Positions 8,063 through 15,427 of a DNA stretch of 15,427 bases are shown here, piece by piece. The position numbers and the translations under genes are program-made. The notes beneath the pieces are model-generated. The model worked only from the letters and a program-made list of their open reading frames with translations, did no database searches and had not been told where the DNA came from. Location of the stretch: positions 1 through 15,427 of the forward strand of contig CAZIJO010000144.1 of assembly GCA_964539515.1 (NCBI GenBank), in the 5' to 3' direction. Numbering within the stretch: the stretch's first letter is position 1; each line of letters opens with the position of its first letter. The stretch comes from JADLHS01 sp964539515. Its GTDB lineage: Bacteria > Verrucomicrobiota > Verrucomicrobiia > Limisphaerales > JADLHS01.

Positions 8063-11000
8063 TTAGTCCGGAGGCAGGTAGTTAAAGCTCTCGACGACCA
8101 CGCGCGGAGGATAGCGTTTGTTCAATGGCCGGAACGAGTTCGTATGGGCCGGGTTCGGGCTGCCTTCCACGCGCACCACGGCACGGGTGGCGACCTCGGC
8201 CGTGATCTGGTAGTTGGTGCACATCTGGAAATACGGCCCGGTGGTGAGGACGGAATTGGCCGCCGGATGCAAGGCCTGGCCATAGGAATAAATGACAAAG
8301 CGCGGCTCGCCGAGGCGCAGCAGCGACATGATTTGCTGGGGCAACCACTCGTAAGCGGCGTCGTTCAGCCCCTTCTGTTGGTTCGGCGTGGTTTTGCTTC
8401 CCGAAGCATCCAGCTTCTCGCTGGCGCCCAACACGGGATCACCCAAAGAAAGGAACGGGCTGACGTTGGTCCAGTACAAATCCCCCTGAAAGGTCTGGCC
8501 GCCAAGATCGACTTTCCCGGCAAGGGCGGGATTGGCCCCCACGCTCAACTCGGGAACCGCCAGGATGTCGCCCAGATGTTCAAAGGTCCCGGTTGGGAAG
8601 AGATTGGTGTTGGCCCGGGTCTGATTAATCCCGGCGACAATTTTCACCAGCGGCGGCCAGGTCGTCGGATCGAGCGAATCATAATAACCGGCCGGCTGGA
8701 TGACCAGCGGCGCAAACACCGCGCGGCCGGGCGAGTTGTTGGTAAGGGTCACCACCCCGCTCAACACTGCGGACCAGGCCGCCAGTCCGGTCTGGTTGAT
8801 GGGCAATTGTCCCCGGGTTGAATTCTCGTCGAAAGCGGTGGTGAACTCATCGAATAAAACCCGGTCGGTGACGGGCCGGGTAAGGAATCCTTCCCGCAAA
8901 TCCCGGTTTCCTGTCAATCGGGACCATTTGTTGGCGAAGGCGGCATAGAGCGTGGCCCAAGTAAACGAGTTGTTTAGATTGGTCGAGTATGTTTGTGGTT
9001 GGAGGCCAAGGTCGGAGGCCTTGAGGTAAACCGTCTGCCACGGAGTGCCACGATGGATGCGACCGAGCCAGCCAATCGTGGGCAAGGCATTGGTGGGGAA
9101 TTGCCATTCGTCAGAGGAAGTCATCAACGGATCCTTGAGCGTCAGATTAAAGGCATCCGGATCGCTCTTGGACGTAACCTCCGTCGGCCAGGGCTTGTAG
9201 CGTTTGTTCTTGATACCAATATTCTCCATGACCACGAAGTTGGTATCGCCCGGCGGTTTGATCCGGCGCGCCAGGCCCGACTCTTCGACATAGAGCATGT
9301 CTCGAGCGATGTAATGCACCAGTGGATCGTTCGCCTGCCAGCTCATTGGCACTGCAATGGTGACGGAAGGACTAAAGGGCGCATAAGCCCGCAAGGTGCC
9401 GTTGCTGCCATTGTACACCAGACCGGTTTCAGGATCTGTGTAACTGGCCCGGTTATCCGGGGTGAAAAATGCCTTGAACTTCGCAATTTCAGCCGCCCGG
9501 TTGCCAGTGAACGAGCCTTCCTCGGTCCACTCCGAGGAACTGATATTCCCGAAGCTACCCCGCGAGGCTAGAATCTGCTGATAAACGCCCGGCCGCCCGG
9601 ACAACTGATTGCCAATGGCGTTGGTCCCCCACATCCGCTTGAATGGATTCGTTGGGTCTCCCGCAGAGGGGTCCTGCCCGATCTCGGTGGCCGCATCGAA
9701 ATAAGAATTCATGTCACCGAGAAGGACGTAATCAACGATTTGACCCAAGCTGTCCGCAATCGTCGCCTGGACCCGGTTCGTGATGGCCAAACCCCAGCGC
9801 GGGAAGAGGAGGCGGGCGTCCACATCATATCCAGGAGCATTGACGTCCACGAAACGGGCGCTCGAGGGGAGGTATTTCTGTATCGGGGGACCAATTAAGG
9901 CAATGTTTGTCCGCAGCGGCACCATGAACGATCGGTCGTTCCCCGTGGACTCCTGCCAAAGCGGCCAGAGGTTCGTTGACAACGTCCCGCTAACAACCAC
10001 AGTCCGGTTGCTGATGTAGTTATTGTCGTTGGTCAGAACCAACGTAACGCGGTTGTTTACCAGAATGTTTACGGGTCGTGTGTAGTTTGACCGGTACGAA
10101 TTCCAGAACTCCGTTCCGGTCGCCAGGTAAACATTCATCGTATAGAATTGGTTGGTCTGGGTAATCCGGCTTTGCCCCCCTGGACCAGATTTCACCAACT
10201 CGATCTTGCGAGTGAGGGTGAAGACACTTTCCATCGAGTATTCATTGAAATTCGGCAGGCCCTTGCGCGCCCCAACCACCAACGGCACGCCGTAGATCAA
10301 ACTGTCCGACCGCAACGATGGCGGCACGTTGGTGGAACCGGCCAGATCAAGGGGCAGGCCGGCCACCCCGCTGGGCAGTTCATTGGTACGCTGGATCTCC
10401 GCAAACCCCGTGATGAAAACATTGCCACTGATATTCGTGAAGTACGGCCGAAACACGGTGGGCAAACCCACGGCGGCGCGGGGATTCGGCTTCGCATCCC
10501 AGAGGTTCGCCGCGAGCTGTAACAGCCGGTGAACCGCCGGCGAATAGACCATCCGCCCGTTCACGAAGACCGGAATGCTTGTGAAGTCGGTATCACTGAC
10601 CAGCCGGAACCCTTTGGTGACCTGAAATTGGTTGGTGAAATAATCGGCATCCGTCGCCAGCCATTCCGCCGTGTAAGTCTTCAGCAACCGGTCAACCACA
10701 TTGCTGAAGAAAAGCACGGAGCCCGGCACGCCAAAGGCCGGAATCCCGCGGCCGGGATTGCCGTTGCGCAAATCCGGATCGGTCCAGGGAATGAAATTGG
10801 TGGCGGACAACCCGCCCACGTTGACGTAATTCAAATTCAACTTGTCCGGATTCTCGGGGGCGGAGTCGGTGCCGAGCTGCGCGAGCAGCCGGTAGAAGGT
10901 GTATTGATCATAGGTGGAGACGTTGGTGCCCGCCATCGTCAACCGCTGACTGAACTTAAAACCCCCGCCCGCCGTGGGGTCGGTCTTCGCCGGGTTAAAG

Positions 11001-12313
11001 AGATCTTGCGGAGTGAAAAAATGATACGGCTGCGGGGACCCGGCCCAGGGCAGACCTGGGCGATCATCGTCCAGGATCAAACCATTGGCCGGCCGGGCGG
11101 CGCCGTTCGTGGAGAACAACAACCCGTCATCGGAGTAGCCGTCAACGGCATCGAAGCGGAACGCCTGCCCCCCGTTGACCCCGTAAAGTGCGTTGATGGA
11201 GGCTGGGGCGTAAGTGAGATTGTTTGGATTCCCGTTCAGCCGATAGCGGTAAATGGCACCGGCATCAGCAAAAGCGTTGCCCCCGATCGGGGCCAAAAGC
11301 GGATTAAGCGGATTGCGGGAGTTGTAATCATAACCGCTGAAAGAGCTCGGCAGATTTCCCCAGCCATGGACTGCGTTCGTGTTCAGGTCAAACAGAAATG
11401 CTGCGAGGTTAATCTCCCAGGAACCGCCGCCCTGATTACGGAGGAAGTCCGTTCCGTTCAAATTCATCCGCCGCCGCTGCGCCGCCTGCGCCTCGTTGTG
11501 AATGTAATTCACATCGAGCGTCTTGCCGGCCGGAACGACGAGGTACGAATAACGGTAGGCAAACCGGTTCGAGGGAGAGTGTGGCAAGTCCGGACGCTCA
11601 AGGCCGCCAAGCCATTCGGGGTCACCGACCACATAGTTCGAAAGGGTGTTTCCATTGATAATGTTAGGCATCGCTACGCCATTGGAATTGTAATAAGGGT
11701 TTGCCGGATCCGCGCTTGTAACAGGCCAGAATCCCGTGCGGTCGGGTCGCCCATTGCGGTTCAGGTCATTGTAGTAACGAAACTCGTAGCCACCGGCCTG
11801 CCGGTTCGTGATGTAAACGGGCGGGCGCGGATTGTAGAAGAGACTAGTAAGATTCTGCAGCCTCTGAGCAGGCGTGAGCGCTGGATTTCCGGCAAGCGCC
11901 TGGTAATCGTAATTGACGTTGGTCAGGTTGTTCAGTGCTCCGGGATCAAAGCCGTTCCAGTTTACGTAATTGGTGGAAACCAGCAGATCGAAGTTGGCGA
12001 GGTTCGTGGTGGCCAGAATGGTGGCGAGCAGTTCGGCTTTCGCGCGCTCAAGCCCCGTATCTGAAGCCAGCCGCCCGACGGTCTGGTCCGTCGTAATCTT
12101 GACCGACCCTTTCTCCCGGCCCATCAGGGCCAGGAATGCCACGGCCAGAAACGTGATCACGGAAAGCATGATCACCGTGACGATAAGCGCGACGCCGCGT
12201 TGGGAGGCCATTTGCCGTGAGGATATCGAACCTCCCGGGGCCGGCCGGATGCAGCCAAGGCGGGCGTTGGGTGTTGATGGTTGGGGCTTGGCGGTTTTCA
12301 AATTCATCCTCAT
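8063..12313 (-). CDS. Verru_Chthon cassette protein A (giant PilX/GspK-like pseudopilin-associated protein)
   Basis: A 1416-residue envelope protein. A Lys/Arg/Pro-containing leader of about 38 residues precedes the hydrophobic helix at 41-64 (RGVALIVTVIMLSV), which lacks the Glu+5 of ordinary pseudopilins, as in GspK and PilX proteins. Most of the remaining 1350 residues should be exported: Thr-Asn-rich and beta-prone, with a calcium-loop-like DLNRNGRPD at 183-191. The C-terminal region carries cassette A hallmarks, including YEWLPQQIMSLLRLGEPRFV, IYSYGQAL, TNYQITAEVATRAVVRVE and a closing VVESFNYLPP. The ATG overlaps the cassette C stop as ATGA; a second in-frame ATG two codons later and Met35 are alternative starts. 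By position and helix it would correspond to the tip subunit GspK, but it is far larger than a typical GspK of about 300 residues. Its molecular function has not been established to my knowledge. Confidence 0.88.
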   Translation of the reverse strand: MRMNLKTAKPQPSTPNARLGCIRPAPGGSISSRQMASQRGVALIVTVIMLSVITFLAVAFLALMGREKGSVKITTDQTVGRLASDTGLERAKAELLATILATTNLANFDLLVSTNYVNWNGFDPGALNNLTNVNYDYQALAGNPALTPAQRLQNLTSLFYNPRPPVYITNRQAGGYEFRYYNDLNRNGRPDRTGFWPVTSADPANPYYNSNGVAMPNIINGNTLSNYVVGDPEWLGGLERPDLPHSPSNRFAYRYSYLVVPAGKTLDVNYIHNEAQAAQRRRMNLNGTDFLRNQGGGSWEINLAAFLFDLNTNAVHGWGNLPSSFSGYDYNSRNPLNPLLAPIGGNAFADAGAIYRYRLNGNPNNLTYAPASINALYGVNGGQAFRFDAVDGYSDDGLLFSTNGAARPANGLILDDDRPGLPWAGSPQPYHFFTPQDLFNPAKTDPTAGGGFKFSQRLTMAGTNVSTYDQYTFYRLLAQLGTDSAPENPDKLNLNYVNVGGLSATNFIPWTDPDLRNGNPGRGIPAFGVPGSVLFFSNVVDRLLKTYTAEWLATDADYFTNQFQVTKGFRLVSDTDFTSIPVFVNGRMVYSPAVHRLLQLAANLWDAKPNPRAAVGLPTVFRPYFTNISGNVFITGFAEIQRTNELPSGVAGLPLDLAGSTNVPPSLRSDSLIYGVPLVVGARKGLPNFNEYSMESVFTLTRKIELVKSGPGGQSRITQTNQFYTMNVYLATGTEFWNSYRSNYTRPVNILVNNRVTLVLTNDNNYISNRTVVVSGTLSTNLWPLWQESTGNDRSFMVPLRTNIALIGPPIQKYLPSSARFVDVNAPGYDVDARLLFPRWGLAITNRVQATIADSLGQIVDYVLLGDMNSYFDAATEIGQDPSAGDPTNPFKRMWGTNAIGNQLSGRPGVYQQILASRGSFGNISSSEWTEEGSFTGNRAAEIAKFKAFFTPDNRASYTDPETGLVYNGSNGTLRAYAPFSPSVTIAVPMSWQANDPLVHYIARDMLYVEESGLARRIKPPGDTNFVVMENIGIKNKRYKPWPTEVTSKSDPDAFNLTLKDPLMTSSDEWQFPTNALPTIGWLGRIHRGTPWQTVYLKASDLGLQPQTYSTNLNNSFTWATLYAAFANKWSRLTGNRDLREGFLTRPVTDRVLFDEFTTAFDENSTRGQLPINQTGLAAWSAVLSGVVTLTNNSPGRAVFAPLVIQPAGYYDSLDPTTWPPLVKIVAGINQTRANTNLFPTGTFEHLGDILAVPELSVGANPALAGKVDLGGQTFQGDLYWTNVSPFLSLGDPVLGASEKLDASGSKTTPNQQKGLNDAAYEWLPQQIMSLLRLGEPRFVIYSYGQALHPAANSVLTTGPYFQMCTNYQITAEVATRAVVRVEGSPNPAHTNSFRPLNKRYPPRVVVESFNYLPPD

Positions 12314-13197
12314 GGATAGGCCGAAGGATCAACGTTGCGGACGGGCACCCGCAGGCGGAAGAGGTGAACCCGGCCCGCTTCGCGCGCAAGATAGTTGGAA
12401 CGCGATTGGGTGTCCGTAATGGTCCGGGCCCGCACAATGGCCCGTTCCTCGAGCACCCCGAGTTCAAATTCCACAAAGGCGGGCACCAGGTCGTTGGTAA
12501 ACCGGTAAAACTCGGATTCCCCGGCGGCGAACTGGGCAAATCGCGGTTCGCGCACATCGGCATTAAATAGATTGTTGGTCGAGATCCAGTTGCCATTCGG
12601 GTCGAAGGCCCGCACCTTGAAATGCACCACGCCGTCCATGATGCGGTTCAAGTTGGTAAACACATTCCGGTTTACCGCGTCGTTGACTGTGCGGTGATAG
12701 CCGCTGTAAAGCTGCGCCGGATTCTGCCCAAAAGCGGCGTTGCTCACGTACCGGTAGAGCGTGCCGACACCCCCGTTGGTCGGGTAAATGTAATAGCCGA
12801 CGCCGGTCCAGGTCTGGTTTTCCTTGGTCAGGAAATAGAGTTCCTCCAGCAAATTGGTCCGCAGAGGGGCCGGATTACCCGGCAACTCCTGCTTCAGCGG
12901 ATCCACCGACTTGAGACTCGCATAGAAGTTCACCACGTTGCTCGCGCGGGCCGGCGTCATTTGCGACATCTCACGGGTCAACATATCCGTGACCGCCCGG
13001 CCGCTTTCCAGCACATCCACCTGGGCCAGACCCAGCCGAAAGGCCCGTTGCGTCTGCGAAAACATGGCCACCAACCCGAGAATGATGATCGACAGCAGGC
13101 CGACCACGACGAGAATTTCCACCAGCGAGAAGCCGTGGGCCCGACCGGGTGAACCCGCCCGCCGATCCGAAACCGCGATAAAGCCGTTCGTGTTCAT
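12310..13197 (-). CDS. Verru_Chthon cassette protein C (GspJ-like minor pseudopilin)
   Basis: A 295-residue prepilin-like protein. The leader ends in Gly22 before FSLVE, giving a canonical prepilin peptidase site (Gly-1, Phe+1, Glu+5), followed by a hydrophobic helix to about residue 45. The next stretch, DVLESGRAVTDMLTREMSQM, is an amphipathic helix of the kind seen in GspJ/PulJ proteins, and the outer domain contains repeated beta-strand segments (GVGYYIYPTNG, VVHFKVRAFDPNGNW, AFVEFELGVLEE). The C-terminus RLRVPVRNVDPSAYP agrees with cassette C proteins. It overlaps cassette B upstream and cassette A downstream by ATGA. Expected location: inner membrane before assembly, then a periplasmic pseudopilus tip. 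Family assignment is strong; the GspJ equivalence is inference from helix type and gene order. Confidence 0.87.
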   Translation of the reverse strand: MNTNGFIAVSDRRAGSPGRAHGFSLVEILVVVGLLSIIILGLVAMFSQTQRAFRLGLAQVDVLESGRAVTDMLTREMSQMTPARASNVVNFYASLKSVDPLKQELPGNPAPLRTNLLEELYFLTKENQTWTGVGYYIYPTNGGVGTLYRYVSNAAFGQNPAQLYSGYHRTVNDAVNRNVFTNLNRIMDGVVHFKVRAFDPNGNWISTNNLFNADVREPRFAQFAAGESEFYRFTNDLVPAFVEFELGVLEERAIVRARTITDTQSRSNYLAREAGRVHLFRLRVPVRNVDPSAYP

Positions 13198-14012
13198 GGC
13201 GCCTTGAGATTGACGAAGGTGGAGGGTTCAAAGAAGAAAAGCGGTTGAAGGGGTTGAGCCGCTTCGTTGGTCCGGATCAGCTGCCCGCCCGTCATGGTGC
13301 GGAACACCTGCCGGCCGTCGCCGGAAGTGCCATCGGCCCGGAGCGGCCAGCGGAAGATCAGCCGCAATTCCCGCAAGTTCGATCCGAGTTCCCGGGCAAA
13401 TGGCGTGTTGGTTTCCGCGAATGGAACGGGTTGAACCTCCACGATCATCCGGTAGTTAAACGCGAGATCGAGCAGGTTTGTGTTGTTCACCGGAAACTTT
13501 TCCGAAGCCGCGCCGCTCAAGGCATGCATAAAGGCAACGACATAATTGCTGCGATAACTGCGCCGCGCGGGGTCAAATTCCCACTTCGGCCGCCCCAAAA
13601 GTCCGATGATGCGTGAGCCGTTCGTGAGCGCGAACTCAGTGGGCGGCGGCAGGGTGGAAGTAACGCGGGACGACGTCCGGGTGTACTCATCATAGCCGCT
13701 CTGCCCCTTGGCCCATGGCGTTTCGTTGGTTCGCCAGAGCGTCCAATCATTGCGAATGCGGATGATGGAATTGGTCAGGTCATCCAGTCCGCGCGCGCCG
13801 TTGCGGATGGCATCCAGGAAATAATTCGCCTCGTGGACGATGATGGTTTCCTCCCGGTTATCCCGTTGGACGTTCAAGCCCGTCGGCAACACGCCGATGA
13901 TCGCCACGAGCGCAAAACCGATGATCGCCAGCGCCAGGGCGATCTCAACCAGTGTAAAGGCGGACTTTGCCCGGGACGGGCACGGCGGGTGGTCTGCCAA
14001 GGGTAATCTCAT
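13194..14012 (-). CDS. Verru_Chthon cassette protein B (GspI-like minor pseudopilin)
   Basis: A 272-residue prepilin-like protein. Residues 19-40 form the class III signal helix (FTLVEIALALAIIGFALVAI) with Glu+5 at residue 23; the residue before cleavage is Ala18 rather than the usual Gly. LLxLPTGL-type sequence follows the helix (GVLPTGLNVQRD), a cassette B hallmark. The outer domain starts with a helical segment (EANYFLDAIRNGARGLDDL) and contains YRSNYVVAFMHALSG and a basic strand LRELRLIFRWPLR. The ATG sits in an ATGA overlap with cassette D and has the best ribosome-binding site of the cluster. Usual GspI proteins are about 125 residues, so this is enlarged. Predicted to be processed by PilD/GspO peptidase and incorporated near a pseudopilus tip; that role is inferred. 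Confidence 0.87.
   Translation of the reverse strand: MRLPLADHPPCPSRAKSAFTLVEIALALAIIGFALVAIIGVLPTGLNVQRDNREETIIVHEANYFLDAIRNGARGLDDLTNSIIRIRNDWTLWRTNETPWAKGQSGYDEYTRTSSRVTSTLPPPTEFALTNGSRIIGLLGRPKWEFDPARRSYRSNYVVAFMHALSGAASEKFPVNNTNLLDLAFNYRMIVEVQPVPFAETNTPFARELGSNLRELRLIFRWPLRADGTSGDGRQVFRTMTGGQLIRTNEAAQPLQPLFFFEPSTFVNLKAP
13202..13205 (-). promoter_or_regulatory. Weak ribosome-binding site (AAGG) of cassette gene C
   Basis: AAGG lies four bases before the cassette C ATG (13197-13195), inside the end of cassette B. It is short and close, so initiation probably relies mainly on ribosomes terminating at the overlapping TGA. Confidence 0.4.
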
Positions 14013-14818
14013 GGAAACTCCTGCTTCTCCAAGCGGGCCCGACCGGTGAGCCAGTCAATGTGAACGAGCGAAAAGGCGTTGGTGCTGTTGCCCGCCGGCG
14101 ATTCATTAACGGTAGGCACCGCCTGCGCGGCGCTTTGATCGGCGTTGCGCACATAGCCCACCCTGCCGCGCGCCAGAGGGATGTATTCGTCCACCCCGGA
14201 TGTCAGTTTGCCCTGGAAGTCGAAGGCTATGTAAGGCAGCCAGGCATAAGGGGGTCCAATTGATGCCGCTTCGGCTGAGGGGAACGGAATGTTGTTGGTG
14301 ACACTGAAGCCCGGAACGCGAAACACGCGATTGGCCGTGGCGGGAAGCGGTGGATCCTGAATTGTGGTAATAAAATTCCGGGGTGCAAACTTGAAGAGCG
14401 GGATTACCGCACCATCTGGCAGCGTGTGCCAGGGCGAGAGGTACCGCGGCGAAATCCGGCCGGGCTGCTCGCCCACGCTGCGCAAAGTAACGAAAGCGTA
14501 GGCGGTGAGTTGCTTGTCGAGAAGCTTATCGCCCTTGACCTTCTCGTTCGGTCTGGCGTTGGTGACGCTTTGATAGGCCGGATCAGTCCAAAAATTGGCC
14601 GGACAGAAGATCATGTACACCGTGGCCCGCTGGCTGATGGCATACTGACGGGCACGCCCGACGTCGTCCAGCAACTGCCGGGTGGAGGCGGCCATCGCAT
14701 CCGTGGCGCGGAGGTTCTTGAACACCGGCGCTGAGATGGCGGCGAGAATGCCGATGATCGCAATGACCACCAACAACTCGATCAAAGTGAAGGCTGATTT
14801 GCGCGGCGGAGTCTTCAC
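14009..14818 (-). CDS. Verru_Chthon cassette protein D (GspH/FimT-like pseudopilin)
   Basis: A 269-residue prepilin-like protein with a short basic leader MKTPPRKSA and the classic helix FTLIELLVVIAIIGILAAI, cleaved after Ala9 with Glu+5 at residue 14. The region just after the helix (STRQLLDDVGRARQYAISQR) matches the GspH/FimT pattern of a helix leading into beta-strands (ATVYMIFCP). SPRYLSPWHTLPDGAVI is typical of cassette D proteins. GTG at 14818-14816 is the chosen start because it gives the expected nine-residue leader; it follows the upstream TAA by four bases and has no clear Shine-Dalgarno, so coupling to the upstream gene is likely. Overlaps cassette B by ATGA. Probable role: minor pseudopilin of a type II secretion-like or pilus-like assembly (inferred). 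Confidence 0.87.
   Translation of the reverse strand: MKTPPRKSAFTLIELLVVIAIIGILAAISAPVFKNLRATDAMAASTRQLLDDVGRARQYAISQRATVYMIFCPANFWTDPAYQSVTNARPNEKVKGDKLLDKQLTAYAFVTLRSVGEQPGRISPRYLSPWHTLPDGAVIPLFKFAPRNFITTIQDPPLPATANRVFRVPGFSVTNNIPFPSAEAASIGPPYAWLPYIAFDFQGKLTSGVDEYIPLARGRVGYVRNADQSAAQAVPTVNESPAGNSTNAFSLVHIDWLTGRARLEKQEFP
14018..14022 (-). promoter_or_regulatory. Ribosome-binding site (AGGAG) of cassette gene B
   Basis: A good Shine-Dalgarno, AGGAG, ends five bases before the cassette B ATG at 14012-14010 and lies inside the last codons of cassette D. It is the only strong match among the starts in this window and supports the ATGA start. Confidence 0.65.
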
Positions 14819-14822
14819 GCGA

Positions 14823-15427
14823 TTACTGCCAGCTAAGGACGTTGTCTTTGTTGACGCCCTGGTTGGCCTTGACGTTGATGTCGAATTTTTTGTCCGGCCC
14901 CGACGACCAGATCATAAACTGGCCGGTGCGCTCATAGTTATTGCTGGTTCCGGGTGCGACGGGATTGAACAGCCCGTTAAACCCTGTCTGGCCGCTCTGT
15001 TGCGAAACCGCGGCATGTGAATAAACCACGTCGCGACAATGCTCGTTCAAGCTGTAATCCAACGAGATGACATAAGGCATGCCCCACGGATCCCGGTATT
15101 CGCCATCCCGATCTACTCCCGGCGAATTGGGCGTGGCATCGCTGGCGGGTTTTGCATTCAACAATGCATGGCGTTGCGGATTCAACACGTGCCCTTTGTT
15201 TGGAGTCGCGGATCCATTGCCGTAAGTCTCAAGGTCCATGAGGATGGCAATGATGGCAGCATTGGTGGTGATGACGGTCTGGCCGGTACTCAGCGAACCT
15301 GTGACCCCGCACGTCACGTCGTTTTTTCCCGTCTCCACGCCGGGCAGCAACGGCAAACGGCTGTAATGGGCCTCATACTGCGTGATCGCGGTCACAATAT
15401 CGCTCATCTCCTGTTTAGCCCGCGCTT
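14823..15427 (-). CDS. GspG-like major pseudopilin, C-terminal 200 residues (5' end outside window)
   Basis: The reading frame is open to the window edge: the visible part starts ARAKQEM before the first in-frame ATG at 15407, so that ATG is internal and the prepilin helix must lie upstream. The stretch MSDIVTAITQYEAHYSRLPL matches the helix just after the transmembrane segment of type II secretion GspG pseudopilins, where a Tyr precedes an RLP/RYP turn. The C-terminal half has the GspG layout: DRDGEYRDPWGMPYVISLD, then a long loop, then GQFMIWSSGPDKKFD and a closing DNVLSW. The DPWG and SxGPD motifs are standard in the family. It lies four bases before cassette D. It would form the main shaft of the pseudopilus that cassette proteins cap; this is inference from order. 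The stop is TAA at 14825-14823. Confidence 0.85.
   Translation of the reverse strand, partial: ARAKQEMSDIVTAITQYEAHYSRLPLLPGVETGKNDVTCGVTGSLSTGQTVITTNAAIIAILMDLETYGNGSATPNKGHVLNPQRHALLNAKPASDATPNSPGVDRDGEYRDPWGMPYVISLDYSLNEHCRDVVYSHAAVSQQSGQTGFNGLFNPVAPGTSNNYERTGQFMIWSSGPDKKFDINVKANQGVNKDNVLSWQ

Noticed and set aside
10529..12064. Plus-strand open frame of 511 codons antisense to cassette A
   Set aside because: No domain pattern or leader; the minus strand encodes a conserved cassette A protein throughout.
12205..12313. Later starts for cassette A (ATG at 12307 or Met35)
   Set aside because: The ATGA overlap at 12313 follows the pattern of the neighbouring genes and gives a basic leader. 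Met35 remains possible because it would give a shorter, more usual leader, but nothing behind it looks like a ribosome-binding site strong enough to prefer it.
14823..15407. ATG at 15407 as the true start of the GspG-like gene
   Set aside because: The frame continues upstream without a stop to the window edge and encodes ARAKQE, which fits the helix of a pseudopilin; starting at 15407 would remove the essential prepilin helix.
1..15427. CRISPR arrays, tRNA or rRNA genes, insertion sequences, prophage
   Set aside because: No direct-repeat/spacer pattern, cloverleaf, transposase or inverted-repeat end was seen; the strand is almost fully covered by the seven genes.

Overview
Fifteen kilobases of densely packed chromosome, with all seven genes on the minus strand, so transcription runs from position 15427 toward 1. 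The closest match in family knowledge is a Verrucomicrobiota bacterium, probably of the Pedosphaera/Limisphaerales type. Four consecutive genes look like the Verru_Chthon cassette proteins D, B, C and A, a set known from this phylum. The giant secreted protease also ends in the Trp/Tyr-rich repeats typical of verrucomicrobial exported proteins, and the exported proteins are rich in Thr-Asn pairs. This is a family-level judgement from reading the translations, not a database result.

Layout in transcription order. (1) 15427-14823: 3' part of a GspG-like major pseudopilin gene, entering from outside the window. (2) 14818-14009: cassette protein D, a GspH/FimT-like pseudopilin with a GTG start. 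(3) 14012-13194: cassette protein B, GspI-like. (4) 13197-12310: cassette protein C, GspJ-like. (5) 12313-8063: cassette protein A, 1416 residues, with a PilX/GspK-type N-terminal helix and a huge outer domain. (6) 8052-418: a 2544-residue multidomain subtilisin-family (S8, KP-43-like) exported protease. (7) 421-1: the first 140 codons of a PfkB-family sugar-phosphate kinase resembling 1-phosphofructokinase, starting at a GTG inside the protease stop codon and leaving the window.

Junctions are extremely tight: three ATGA overlaps (D/B, B/C, C/A), one GTGA overlap (protease/kinase), a 4-base gap (G-like/D) and a 10-base gap (A/protease). There is no intergenic stretch over 10 bases, so no terminator or separate promoter is visible and the whole window reads as one operon. 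No RNA genes, CRISPR arrays, insertion sequences or attachment sites were seen.

How the genes may work together: the order G-like, D, B, C, A parallels the gspG-H-I-J-K order of type II secretion pseudopilin operons, each product carrying the matching style of N-terminal helix. That suggests the cassette builds a short pseudopilus or pilus-like tip, and that the co-transcribed giant protease is a likely surface or secreted client. The kinase has no obvious mechanistic link and may simply be a read-through passenger. The most interesting material is the G-H-I-J-K parallel, the giant A protein, and the protease's nested architecture: a module inserted in the catalytic domain, and a P-domain apparently split around a LamG domain.
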